Below are positions 14,871-23,305 of a stretch of DNA of 25,244 nt, piece after piece (position 1 is the stretch's first letter; each line of letters opens with the position of its first letter). Both the position numbers and the translations under genes were made by a program. Under the pieces are notes generated by a model that was not told the origin of the DNA, did not search any database, and saw only the letters and a program-made list of their open reading frames with translations. This DNA is from Alphaproteobacteria bacterium (lineage in GTDB: Bacteria > Pseudomonadota > Alphaproteobacteria > Rhizobiales > Devosiaceae), in NCBI GenBank assembly GCA_024279575.1, contig JAJRRJ010000089.1:1-25244 (forward strand). Reading direction: 5' to 3'.

Positions 14871-15521
14871 ATGAAAATGTCTAACATGACCCATCATAAC
14901 GCCACTCCCGTTACCTTCATCGTCACCGACATCGAAACCGATGGCCATTCCCCTCTGCGCAATTCCATGCTTAGTTTTGCCAGCGTGGCCGTGACCTATG
15001 ATGGCACCATCCACGGGGAATTTGAAAGCGTGCTGGAACGGCGGCCCGACCGCTCCCCCGACCCAAAAACTACTGAATGGTGGCAAGGTTTCCCTGATGC
15101 CTACAAGGCGGCAACTACCAATCCCATACCAGCAGAAACAGAAATGCTGCGCTATGCAGACTGGGTTGAAACCCTGCCCAATGACAAGGTTTTTTGCGCC
15201 GCGCCTATTATGTTTGACGGGCCGTGGATGGACCATTATCTGGATCGCTTTGCCAACAGTCGCGCTTTTGGCGGCCCCTTTTCAGGGCGTCAGTTGTTTC
15301 GCGGCGGCGGGGTCTGTCTTTACACCATGGCTGGCACCATGCGCGCTCAGGACTATCTGAACTGGGGCATGCAACGCGCACCTGCGGACTGGTATGGAAA
15401 CATCCCCCATTCCCATAAGGCAATTGATGATGCGCGCGGGTTTGCCAATGTGCTGGTAAAACTTTTTGAACTCAATGCGGCTCTGCCCAAATACGAAAAT
15501 ATTTCTGGAGTATACTTATGA
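14871..15521 (+). CDS. DEDDh-type 3'-5' exonuclease
   Basis: About 216 aa with an RNase H-like exonuclease fold. Exo I is IVTDIETDG (the Asp-x-Glu pair), and Exo III is HSHKAIDDARG with the H-x4-D pattern of DEDDh enzymes. A middle acidic residue is likely in PIMFDGPWMDHYLDRF. It resembles the small 3'-5' exoribonuclease-like group; whether it acts on RNA or DNA is not decidable here. The frame stays open upstream through the repeats to 14754, but those residues are repeat-derived. ATG at 14871 (or 14877, 14886) is the sensible start. Its TGA overlaps the pheT ATG (15518-15521), so the two are translationally coupled. Confidence 0.82.
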   Translation: MKMSNMTHHNATPVTFIVTDIETDGHSPLRNSMLSFASVAVTYDGTIHGEFESVLERRPDRSPDPKTTEWWQGFPDAYKAATTNPIPAETEMLRYADWVETLPNDKVFCAAPIMFDGPWMDHYLDRFANSRAFGGPFSGRQLFRGGGVCLYTMAGTMRAQDYLNWGMQRAPADWYGNIPHSHKAIDDARGFANVLVKLFELNAALPKYENISGVYL

Positions 15522-17941
15522 AATTCACCATAGACTGGCTCAAAGAACATCTCGAAACCGATGCAAGTGTTGAGGAAATTGTTGACACCCTCACCATGAC
15601 CGGAACCGAAGTTGAGACCATTGAAAACCAGGGCGAAATACTTGGGGCTTTTATTGTTTGCGAGGTGATATCCGCTGAACAACACCCCAATGCCGACCGG
15701 CTTCGCGTGTGCATGGTCAATACGGGGTCAGGTGACCCGGTAAAGGTTGTCTGTGGTGCCCCCAATGCCAAAACCGGCATGAAGGGTGTTTTTGCCGGAG
15801 CCGGAACCTATATTCCGGGCACTGATTTTACCCTGGCAAAAGGTGTAATTCGTGGGCAAGAAAGCAATGGCATGTTGTGTTCAGAGCGTGAATTGTTGAT
15901 TTCTGATGATCATGATGGCGTTATTGAATTGCCTGCGGACGCACCGGTGGGCCAAAAATATGTGGATTATGCCAATATCAACGATGTGCTGATCGAGGTG
16001 GAAATCACCCCAAATCGCGGTGATTGTGTTTCCATTATTGGCCTGGCGCGTGAATTGGCCGCTGCCGGAGTTGGCAAGCTGGTAAACCCTTCTGCCAAGC
16101 CAGTACCCTCAATCTCCCCAAGTCCGGTGCCCCCGCTCGAACAGCGTTTTGATGCGGATGAACCTAAAACCATCCGTAAATTTGCCGGCCGGGTGATCAA
16201 AAACATCAAAAATGGCCCATCCCCGGACTGGATGCAGAAAAAACTTCTTTCGGTGGGTATGCGCCCAATCAATGCTGTGGTGGATATCACCAACTACATT
16301 TCCCACACGTGGGGGCGGCCTTTACACGCCTATGATGTGGATAAATTACATGGCACCCCCTATTTGCGTAACGCCAAGGCGGGCGAAGAATTTATGGCGC
16401 TTGACGGCAAAACCTATAAACTTGATGACACCATGTGCGTCATTGCTGACGATAGCGGAGCTATCTGTCTTGGGGGCATCATGGGGGGAGAAAGCACCGG
16501 TTGTACCGACAAAACCACCTCGGTTTTGATGGAAAGTGCATCATGGGATCCGATGCTGATAGCAAAGTCGGGTCGTAAAACCGGCATCGTTTCAGACGCG
16601 CGTTTTCGCCTTGAGCGCTCGGTTGATCCCGCTTTAACCCTTGAGGGGATGGAGCGCGCCACGCAATTGCTGCTCGATATTTGCGGCGGCGAGGCATGCG
16701 AACCTGTCATTTCAGGGAAAGAGGACATTCCTGAAATCATCATCAACTTTCCGTTTTCGGAAGTAAAACGCTTAACCGGATTAAAACTTGGCAAGTCCGA
16801 GATAAAGGCCGCCCTTACACTTTTGGGGTTCTGGGTGTCAGGTTCTGGCGATGTTGTTAAAGTTGCGGTTCCCAGCTGGCGCACAGACATCAAAATCAAG
16901 GCCGATCTGGTTGAGGAGGTAATGCGTATCATTGGTGTTGACCGGGTGCCGGTTGAGCCGCTGCCTTCTTTGTCAGGGGTTGCCCAAAAAATCCTCACTC
17001 CCATTCAAAACCGGCGTCGCATTGCCCGCCGTGCTCTTGCTGCGCGTGGCATGCACGAGGCAGTGACCTGGTCATTTGTTTCCAAAGATCAGGCGGAAAA
17101 ATTTGGTGGCGGGGCACGTGAAACCGCGCTCACCAACCCCATTTCCCCTGAACTTGCACATATGCGCCCCTCTTTGCTGCCCGGACTTCTGGCCGCCGCC
17201 GTGCGCAATGCCAATCGTTCATATTCTGATTTGGCCCTGTTTGAAGTAGGTCAAATTTTTCTTGGTGATACTCCCAAAGACCAGCGTACATTTGCCTCCG
17301 CTATTCGGGTTGGCACCGCCGGGCTGGCCGGATCAGGGCGTCATTGGGATGGCAGGGCAGATAAAGTTGATGTGTTTGACGCCAAGGCAGATATGGCCGC
17401 TGCCCTTGATGCGTTGGGTTTTGATATGGCCAAAGCACAATTGCTTGATCAAAGCGCCCCGTGGGCCCACCCCGGGCGTGCCGGACGTGTGCAGCTGGGG
17501 CCAAAAAATATTCTTGGCTGGTTTGGGGAAATTCACCCCTCAATTCTGGCCGAACTTGATGTTTCTGGCCCCATTGTCGCCTTTGAGATTGATCTGGATG
17601 CATTACCGGTTCCAAAGCGCAAAGGCAGCGTGGCCAAACCGCCCCTTAATGCTTCAGACCTGATGCCCCTGAAACGCGATTTTGCCTTTATTGTTGATAG
17701 GGATGTGCCAGCGGGTAAGTTGCTTAAAGCTGCCAGCAGTGCCAATAAAAATCTGGTTTCCGGCGTGTCATTGTTCGATGTGTTTGAAGGCGGTAATCTG
17801 GGGGAAGGCAAAAAATCCCTGGCCATTGAAGTGACTTTGCAACCGCGCGACAAAACCTTCACCGACGAAGAAATTGAAGCTGTTTCCACCAAGGTGGTCG
17901 CTGCGGTTCAAAAAGCCACCGGCGGTGAGCTAAGGAGTTAA
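15518..17941 (+). CDS. pheT: Phenylalanyl-tRNA synthetase beta subunit
   Basis: An 807-aa subunit that binds tRNA-Phe and edits mischarged Tyr. Domains in order: MKFTIDWLKEHL start, tRNA-binding (EMAP-like) domain at about 40-150 (EQHPNADRLRVC), B3/B4 editing region at about 210-390 (ITNYISHTWGRPLHAYD), B5 domain at about 400-475, catalytic-like core, and a C-terminal FDX-ACB domain at about 714-806 (KRDFAFIVDRDVPAGKL, VTLQPRDKTFTDEEIE). Full length and intact. It starts inside the stop of the exonuclease gene. The glycosyltransferase-like gene follows after 7 bp. Confidence 0.98.
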   Translation: MKFTIDWLKEHLETDASVEEIVDTLTMTGTEVETIENQGEILGAFIVCEVISAEQHPNADRLRVCMVNTGSGDPVKVVCGAPNAKTGMKGVFAGAGTYIPGTDFTLAKGVIRGQESNGMLCSERELLISDDHDGVIELPADAPVGQKYVDYANINDVLIEVEITPNRGDCVSIIGLARELAAAGVGKLVNPSAKPVPSISPSPVPPLEQRFDADEPKTIRKFAGRVIKNIKNGPSPDWMQKKLLSVGMRPINAVVDITNYISHTWGRPLHAYDVDKLHGTPYLRNAKAGEEFMALDGKTYKLDDTMCVIADDSGAICLGGIMGGESTGCTDKTTSVLMESASWDPMLIAKSGRKTGIVSDARFRLERSVDPALTLEGMERATQLLLDICGGEACEPVISGKEDIPEIIINFPFSEVKRLTGLKLGKSEIKAALTLLGFWVSGSGDVVKVAVPSWRTDIKIKADLVEEVMRIIGVDRVPVEPLPSLSGVAQKILTPIQNRRRIARRALAARGMHEAVTWSFVSKDQAEKFGGGARETALTNPISPELAHMRPSLLPGLLAAAVRNANRSYSDLALFEVGQIFLGDTPKDQRTFASAIRVGTAGLAGSGRHWDGRADKVDVFDAKADMAAALDALGFDMAKAQLLDQSAPWAHPGRAGRVQLGPKNILGWFGEIHPSILAELDVSGPIVAFEIDLDALPVPKRKGSVAKPPLNASDLMPLKRDFAFIVDRDVPAGKLLKAASSANKNLVSGVSLFDVFEGGNLGEGKKSLAIEVTLQPRDKTFTDEEIEAVSTKVVAAVQKATGGELRS

Positions 17942-17948
17942 GTGGTTT

Positions 17949-19121
17949 ATGGGCGCCAAGGTTCTCAAGGCTGTGGTTTCTTCGGTATTTTTGCCTGAGG
18001 GCAAAGAGTTGCGCCGACTGCCAAAAGCACCCGCTCGCCCCCGGACAAAAAAATTCAAGGATGATTTTGAAGACCGGGCTTTGGTTTATGATGTGTTCTG
18101 GCATATGGATGCCAGGCAGGTGCTTATGGTGTGCCCGCCAGCTGTTAATTTAGCGCCTTACTGGTCTGAGGCAACATTTAGGGCCTATCCGGGTGGACAG
18201 GTTTTATCAGCGCAGTTCCATTCTATCCGCTCCACTATGACCATTGTCCTTGAGGATGTGCCAGGCGGAACAAAGCAAATTCACTTCACCTTTGCGGGGC
18301 AGGAATTTACAGCAGATATTGGCCAAAACCTTGCGAAAAACTTTGTTGGCGCGCGCATGATTTTTACCATGAGCCAGAACAACCCATTACACTGGATGGA
18401 TACATGGGCACGCTATCATCAGCTTATCCATGGGGCTGATGCAGTGGTGGTTTTTGACAATGGTTCCAGCATTTATCAGCCCGATGATGTGGCTGAAAAC
18501 CTGGCAAAAGTGCCCGGAATTAAACAGGTTCTGGTTGTATCAATTCCCTTCAAGTACGGTCCCCATGATCCCGCCGTACTGTTCAATCGCTTCTGGGCAA
18601 ATTTTTTACAGGTTTCTACATTTACCATTCTTTTGCGCCGGTTTGGCGGGCGCGCCTTTGGGGTGCTCAACGTTGATATTGACGAATTGGCTGCACCGGT
18701 TGCCAACAGTAATATCTTTGAGGTGGCGCGCCAAAGTGAGGACGGCTTTTGTTCCATGCGCGGCAGATGGGTTGAAAGCATTGCAGACCAGTCCAATTCT
18801 ACAGCCATGCCCGACCATTTAGCCTTTCGGTCGGTTCTAAGGGACTGTCGCCATACCTTGAATGCCAGAAAATGGGTTCTTGATCCCAGCCGAGACTGGT
18901 TGGCCGATCTTGATGTGCACCCCAGCCCGCACCGCATTAAAAATATGCCCAGGGAAATGGCGCGACGCGCAGCGGACGGACTTTTCTGGCATTTCAAGGG
19001 GATTAACAACAATTGGAAAGAAAGTCGCAGCCGCACAGAAAAAGGCAGTTTTTGGACCCACCGTCACCCCGAACTTAAAGCATTGTTCGAGCAGTATCTA
19101 ACAGCAAAAAATGATCAATAA
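17949..19121 (+). CDS. Glycosyltransferase-like protein (GT2/GT92-type)
   Basis: A 390-aa protein with a probable GT-A fold. MSQNNPLHWMDTWARYHQLI is followed by GADAVVVFDNGS (Asp170), as in glycosyltransferases of the PF13704 or GT92 style. The putative metal-binding DxD-like motif is VDIDEL (Asp243, Asp245, Glu246). There is no signal peptide or membrane helix. It starts 7 bp after pheT, with AAGGAG overlapping the pheT end, so it is probably expressed with it, although no functional tie to phenylalanine charging is evident. Donor and acceptor are unknown. It would make or decorate a surface glycan. Confidence 0.65.
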   Translation: MGAKVLKAVVSSVFLPEGKELRRLPKAPARPRTKKFKDDFEDRALVYDVFWHMDARQVLMVCPPAVNLAPYWSEATFRAYPGGQVLSAQFHSIRSTMTIVLEDVPGGTKQIHFTFAGQEFTADIGQNLAKNFVGARMIFTMSQNNPLHWMDTWARYHQLIHGADAVVVFDNGSSIYQPDDVAENLAKVPGIKQVLVVSIPFKYGPHDPAVLFNRFWANFLQVSTFTILLRRFGGRAFGVLNVDIDELAAPVANSNIFEVARQSEDGFCSMRGRWVESIADQSNSTAMPDHLAFRSVLRDCRHTLNARKWVLDPSRDWLADLDVHPSPHRIKNMPREMARRAADGLFWHFKGINNNWKESRSRTEKGSFWTHRHPELKALFEQYLTAKNDQ

Positions 19122-19125
19122 AAAA

Positions 19126-19148
19126 GAGAGCACCCCGGGGGCGCTCTC
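19126..19148 (-). terminator. Rho-independent terminator for the DUF2892 gene
   Basis: GAGAGC (19126-19131) and GCTCTC (19143-19148) pair, extended inward by a G/C stem with one mismatch. On the minus strand the hairpin is followed by a run of T (19125 down to 19120), about 40 bp past the DUF2892 stop. It overlaps the 3' side of the convergent glycosyltransferase-like gene; on the plus strand no T-run follows. Confidence 0.82.
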
Positions 19149-19187
19149 CCTTCATCAGATCACTCAGCGTAATAAAGCAGAATTGAT

Positions 19188-19385
19188 CTATTCTTTGTTT
19201 GTCTTAATTCCAAGTACGGAATAAATCGGGCAAGACCCCATCATGGCTGTTGCCAATGGCACAATACCAATCAGAAGCGCCCAGCGCCAAGGGGAGTCTG
19301 GAAACATAAAAAATGCGCCGATCAGCACAAGACCTAAAATAATACGGGCAATTCGATCCAGAGAACCTACGTTGCTTTTGAACAT
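19188..19385 (-). CDS. DUF2892 (YgaP membrane domain-like) protein
   Basis: A 65-aa membrane protein with two hydrophobic segments (about 13-28 and 33-48). NVGSLDRIARIILGLVLI at the start and GSCPIYSVLGI near the end are the DUF2892 hallmarks. In YgaP this domain anchors a rhodanese, and stand-alone copies often sit in sulfur-handling loci. AAAAGGAG lies 7 nt before the ATG. The Crp/Fnr gene lies upstream on the same strand, with 89 bp between that contain a palindrome. The molecular role of stand-alone members is unknown. Confidence 0.92.
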   Translation of the reverse strand: MFKSNVGSLDRIARIILGLVLIGAFFMFPDSPWRWALLIGIVPLATAMMGSCPIYSVLGIKTNKE

Positions 19386-19448
19386 GGCGAAGCTCCTTTT
19401 GAGTCCATGCAGAGAACTACATATCTACACTGTTAAATCGTTTTGTCA

Positions 19449-19461
19449 GTGACATGGTCAC
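19449..19461. promoter_or_regulatory. Palindrome upstream of DUF2892, candidate Crp/Fnr site
   Basis: GTGAC (19449-19453) and GTCAC (19457-19461) flank ATG. Outside them TTTTG (19441-19445) and CAAAA (19462-19466) are also complementary with a 3-nt bulge on one side. It lies 64 bp upstream of the DUF2892 start and just after the regulator's stop. The half-site spacing is not the classic CRP one, so the assignment is tentative. Confidence 0.35.
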
Positions 19462-19474
19462 CAAAAAGTAAATT

Positions 19475-20122
19475 TTATTCTGCGCGCTTTTGCAGGGCTT
19501 TTTTATCAAGAATGTTAACAATTCCCCGGTCCTGAGCAACGATCCCCGCCCGTACCAGCAATTCAATGCGCCGTGAGACCACTTCGCGTGAGGAGCCGAT
19601 GATTGTGGCCAATTCCTGATGTGTTGCATGGATCTTATTGTCACTGGCACGGCTAAGCAGAAGGTGGGCAAGGCGCGCTTCAATGGTAACGAAGGCAACT
19701 TTTTCCAGCACATGCATAACTGTTTGCAACCGGTCGGCAAAAGCACGAAACACAAATTTACGAAAAGAAGAAGAGTGGGCAACCAGCTCAGAAAACATCT
19801 TTTTTGGAACAAGAACCACGGATATATCAGTTTCCGCAATTGCCTCGCCGGTATAGTGTTGCTCCCCTAAAAGGCCCAAAGTTGTCTGCACGCACGTTTC
19901 CCCCGGAACAACTGAATAAAGCAGTAAATCACGGCCATTGGGGCCGGTTAAATACACGCCTATGCGTCCCGACAGGGCCAGAACAAACCCTTGAACCGCA
20001 TCGCCGGGGCGAAACAAAATATGGCCCTGTGGCAACACAACCGGCGTTAATGTGCCAAGTTGTTTTCGCGATCTATCATCCAGACCTTCAAGACCCAGAG
20101 CTTTTATTGTCCAGTTCTCCAC
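19475..20122 (-). CDS. Crp/Fnr family transcriptional regulator
   Basis: A 215-aa regulator. The cyclic-nucleotide-binding-like beta roll covers about residues 25-125 (LFRPGDAVQGFVLALSGRIGVYL). A long dimer helix and a C-terminal winged helix follow, with GSSREVVSRRIELLVRAGIV as the recognition region. There is no FNR N-terminal cysteine cluster; the only cysteine is Cys77 in PGETCVQTT. The effector is unknown. The start is GTG (20120-20122), immediately after the stop of the upstream hypothetical gene (TAAGTG), so the two are coupled. DUF2892 downstream is the likely target or partner. Confidence 0.9.
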   Translation of the reverse strand: MENWTIKALGLEGLDDRSRKQLGTLTPVVLPQGHILFRPGDAVQGFVLALSGRIGVYLTGPNGRDLLLYSVVPGETCVQTTLGLLGEQHYTGEAIAETDISVVLVPKKMFSELVAHSSSFRKFVFRAFADRLQTVMHVLEKVAFVTIEARLAHLLLSRASDNKIHATHQELATIIGSSREVVSRRIELLVRAGIVAQDRGIVNILDKKALQKRAE

Positions 20123-20743
20123 TTAAATATCATTCTCCACCCGTAAGGAATAGACACCGGCATCGCTGGCAGAAAAGTCTACAAGAAAAGGAATTGGATC
20201 GATGGGCTCCCCGGTGTCAGAAACTGAATACTGGGTGAGAGACCGGGGATTGCCCGGCTCGGAATAGCCATAGCGAAAGCAACGGTCGGGCTTTTCATCC
20301 GCCCCGAACCATTCTTTTAACTCGCCTGTATAAAGCTCCATAACCTCTGCGTTAACCGGCACCCCGTTCAGATCGGTCCACCCCATGCGATCAAAATTCA
20401 ATATTGCCGGTTCGCACAAGGTGCCATTGTCGCGAACATAGGAATCGTAATATTCTTTGAACAATATTCCCTCGTCCCACATGGAAATCACCAGATAGGT
20501 GAAATTTGTACCATCGGAAAAAGAGACTTTTGCAGAGAAAGAGCAGGTGGTTCCCTCTGGCTCCATACACCAGAAAGCCCCTTCACTCAGAAGTGCTGCA
20601 ACCTGCGACTTATCAAGCCAGGTTATTGCATCCTGCTTTGATCCCTCATTGGTTTTCACTTTGGCAAGGGCCAGATGTGTTTGGCTGAGCAAGCCAACAA
20701 CCAAAAAGGCCCTGATTATCACACGCAAAACAGACACGTTCAT
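20123..20743 (-). CDS. Exported hypothetical protein
   Basis: A 206-aa protein I do not recognise. A signal peptide is clear: a basic N-terminus, the hydrophobic core AFLVVGLLSQTHLALA and a likely cut after ALA at about residue 27. The mature part is acidic and has four cysteines (FWCMEPEGTTC, TLCEP, DRCFRYGY), so periplasmic disulfides are plausible. GGGAGAG precedes the ATG. It starts 13 bp after the aldo/keto reductase stop and abuts the Crp/Fnr start, so the three are probably one operon. No function can be given. Confidence 0.8.
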   Translation of the reverse strand: MNVSVLRVIIRAFLVVGLLSQTHLALAKVKTNEGSKQDAITWLDKSQVAALLSEGAFWCMEPEGTTCSFSAKVSFSDGTNFTYLVISMWDEGILFKEYYDSYVRDNGTLCEPAILNFDRMGWTDLNGVPVNAEVMELYTGELKEWFGADEKPDRCFRYGYSEPGNPRSLTQYSVSDTGEPIDPIPFLVDFSASDAGVYSLRVENDI

Positions 20744-20756
20744 TTTCTCTCTCCCT

Positions 20757-21794
20757 TTATCTCAGCCATCCCGCGGGGATGGGCAATAACTCCATCAGCA
20801 CGGGTTGGGTGATTTTATCAATTGCCTCGATTTCCTCTGTCGACAATTCAAGGTTGTTTATTGTTCCCAGGCAGTCCTGCAACTGTTCCAGGTTCCTGAC
20901 CCCGATAAGCGCAGAGGTGAGTTCCTTGCGTCGCAAGACCCAGGTCAGAGCCAACTGGACAAGGGTTTGGTTGCGCGCCTCTGCAATGGGGCGCAGCTCC
21001 TCGACAGCCTGAATAATTTCTTTATTGATGTGACTGGGGCGCATTGAGGTGTTTTTGTTGCCTGCACGCGTCCCCTTGTGGCTTCCAGTGCCGTATTTCC
21101 CTGACAACACCCCTTGGGTCAAAGGGGAAAAGGCAATAATTCCAAGGCCCAGATGGGCGCATGTATGAATGGTATTATCTTCTTCAATCCAGCGATTGAC
21201 CATTGAATAGGAGGGTTGATGAATGGTGCATGGCACGCCCATTTGTTCAAGAATCTTGACAGCCTTGCGGGTTTGCTTTTCGGGATAGCTGGAAATCCCC
21301 ACATACAGGGCCTTGCCTGCCTTATAGATGGAGGCCAGCGCGCCCATGGTTTCCTCCAGCGGCGTATTGGGGTCATAGCGATGGGAATAAAATATATCCA
21401 CATAATCAAGCCCCATACGTTTTAGACTTTGGTCGCACGAAGCAATCAGATATTTGCGTGAGCCAAATTCCCCATAGGGACCGGGCCACATATCATACCC
21501 CGCTTTGCTTGAAATAATCATTTCGTCGCGATAGGGGGCAAACTCCTGCGCCATGATTTTTCCAAATAATTCTTCAGATGACCCTGCAGGGGGGCCATAA
21601 TTGTTTGCCAGATCAAAGTGAGTGACCCCGGCGTCAAATGCATACCCCAGAATTTCAAACGCGCTGGCATGGTCCCTGGTGCCCCCAAAATTCTGCCACA
21701 ACCCAAGGGAAATGACTGGAAGTTTAAGGCCGGATTTGCCGCAATATCGGTATTGCATTGTCTCATAACGGGCGGGAGATGCGGTATAGGTCAT
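20757..21794 (-). CDS. Aldo/keto reductase, YghZ-like
   Basis: A 345-aa NADPH-dependent reductase with a TIM-barrel fold. HFDLANNYGPPAGSSEELFG (catalytic Asp and Tyr), IISSKAGYDMWPGPYGEFG (Lys) and DYVDIFYSHRYD (His) match the YghZ / L-glyceraldehyde-3-phosphate reductase subgroup. That group reduces small aldehydes such as methylglyoxal. GIIAFSPLTQGVLSGKY and SALIGVRNLEQL form the cofactor part. ATG at 21794 is chosen because TAGGAG lies 5 nt upstream; a longer frame from GTG 21824 lacks support. First gene of the minus-strand group ending in the Crp/Fnr gene. Confidence 0.93.
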   Translation of the reverse strand: MTYTASPARYETMQYRYCGKSGLKLPVISLGLWQNFGGTRDHASAFEILGYAFDAGVTHFDLANNYGPPAGSSEELFGKIMAQEFAPYRDEMIISSKAGYDMWPGPYGEFGSRKYLIASCDQSLKRMGLDYVDIFYSHRYDPNTPLEETMGALASIYKAGKALYVGISSYPEKQTRKAVKILEQMGVPCTIHQPSYSMVNRWIEEDNTIHTCAHLGLGIIAFSPLTQGVLSGKYGTGSHKGTRAGNKNTSMRPSHINKEIIQAVEELRPIAEARNQTLVQLALTWVLRRKELTSALIGVRNLEQLQDCLGTINNLELSTEEIEAIDKITQPVLMELLPIPAGWLR

Positions 21795-21889
21795 TTTGAC
21801 TCCTATTGGCTTCCTGATTGACACAAATATACTATGGAGCGTTATAGGGGCCGCATCAAGTTAGAGGTTTTTGAAAAAAGCCAACGAAC

Positions 21890-22657
21890 TTAAGTCAAAA
21901 GCCCGGATTCCTTGAGGACCTTAACATAGGTGCGACTTACCGGCAGCTCCAGCAGGTTTTCAGCAACCAAAAACACTTTGCCGTTTTTGCGTTGTATGGA
22001 CTTAATCGCGTTTTCTGCCACCCAGTGGGAGCGATGAATTTGAAATCCCTTAGTGCCCTCGGTTTCAGATATGGCATCGCTCAGCCGCACCAGAGCCAGA
22101 TGAGTGCCGCGGCTTGTGACAATTTCCACATAGTGATCCTGAACGGACATTGAAATCAGCTTGCCACGTTTTTCAACCGGGATCCGTAAGAGGACTTTGG
22201 CCGGTTCTGGTGCTTTCTTAGTCGCACTTTCCTTATAAAAATGAAACACACCAGTGATTGCCATTGCGATACCGATACAATAGGCGGCCAGTGTCAGCAT
22301 GGCTTTGGGGTCATTAAACCCGTAATTCAGAGCAACCTGATTAAGGATAATGACCACAATCGCAACCGGAATACCTGCGGCAAATCCAATTGCGACAAAT
22401 TGAATTGCATAGATGGTTTTCCAGTTTTTGCTTGCGTAAAACGCCCATGTTCCAAAAAAACTCCCCACCCAGAATGAGGCAACTCCCATAACTGCCCAAT
22501 AGGCCAGGCGTGGACCAAAAGCCAACAGGGAGTAGGTCTGGAAGGGGCCGGAAAAGCCAAGGATGAGTGTTACCATTCCGATGATTGCCCATGTTTTTTT
22601 TGAGGAAATCTGTGCCTGCGTTTCGCGAAGCGTGAGTTGCAATGCACTGGTTTTCAC
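21890..22657 (-). CDS. Membrane-anchored LytTR transcriptional regulator
   Basis: A 255-aa protein with four membrane segments (about residues 23-38, 51-74, 82-108 and 119-141), then a cytoplasmic LytTR DNA-binding domain (about 155-252). The domain shows VQDHYVEIVTSRGTHLALVRL, FQIHRSHWVA and LPVSRTYVKVLKE. No receiver domain is present, so the membrane part is probably the sensor or partner-binding unit. The start appears to be GTG (22655-22657) with AGAGGA upstream. It is divergent from a DUF2306-type membrane protein with 133 bp between, a pairing I recall from other alphaproteobacteria and one that suggests direct control. The signal is unknown. Confidence 0.9.
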   Translation of the reverse strand: MKTSALQLTLRETQAQISSKKTWAIIGMVTLILGFSGPFQTYSLLAFGPRLAYWAVMGVASFWVGSFFGTWAFYASKNWKTIYAIQFVAIGFAAGIPVAIVVIILNQVALNYGFNDPKAMLTLAAYCIGIAMAITGVFHFYKESATKKAPEPAKVLLRIPVEKRGKLISMSVQDHYVEIVTSRGTHLALVRLSDAISETEGTKGFQIHRSHWVAENAIKSIQRKNGKVFLVAENLLELPVSRTYVKVLKESGLLT

Positions 22658-22790
22658 GAAGCTTTTTGTCCTCTGGCGTATTCGGGCTGTCCAGTTCCAA
22701 GTTTAGTCACTTAGACAGATTGAGCAAGGGCAAACCTGCAAAAACCTGGCTTTTAGCTTTTGGATAAACGCGTTAAAAAAAGAAATTGCA

Positions 22791-23285
22791 ATGTCATTCA
22801 CTCCCCTGCTTGCTGCCTCGCCCTTAATTCAGATCCATGTTCTTTGCGCAGTTCTGGCCCTTGTACTGGGGCCGTTTATCCTGTTTGGAAAAAAAGGAAA
22901 TTCTTTGCACAAGCTGCTGGGACGCACCTGGGGGCTTGGCATGGTGGGAACTATCGTGAGTTCCTACTTTATCTTTGGCATTCGGCTCTGGGGACCATTT
23001 TCCCCCATTCACCTGCTTTCCGCTCTAAGCACCTATACACTGGTTTCCGGCATCTACTTTGCCCGGACGGGACAAGTGCAAAAACATCAAAGCGCCATGC
23101 GCGCACTCTATTTTGGCGGCTTGATCGTTGCCGGATTGTTTACCCTAATGCCGGGACGGATAATGCATCGGGTGGTGTTTGGAAATATTGGAGAGTTTTG
23201 GGCCTATGTGACATTGGCTGCAGTGTTTGGCGCGGCTGTTTTTGCCAGGGTCATATGGCGCGGACGTCAAGAAAATGGACTTTGA
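22791..23285 (+). CDS. DUF2306-type membrane protein
   Basis: A 164-aa integral membrane protein with about four hydrophobic segments. IHVLCAVLALVLGPFILFGKKG, HKLLGRTWGLGMVGTIVSS (with LHKLLGRTW typical), IHLLSALSTYTL and KHQSAMRALYFGGLIVAGLFTLMPGR match the DUF2306 pattern of conserved His and Arg at membrane borders. The function is unknown; a haem or quinone link is conceivable from the histidines but unproven. It is divergent from the LytTR regulator and convergent with the downstream hydrolase, without an obvious terminator between. Confidence 0.83.
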   Translation: MSFTPLLAASPLIQIHVLCAVLALVLGPFILFGKKGNSLHKLLGRTWGLGMVGTIVSSYFIFGIRLWGPFSPIHLLSALSTYTLVSGIYFARTGQVQKHQSAMRALYFGGLIVAGLFTLMPGRIMHRVVFGNIGEFWAYVTLAAVFGAAVFARVIWRGRQENGL

Positions 23286-23305
23286 TTATCAAGAATAAAC
23301 ACTCA

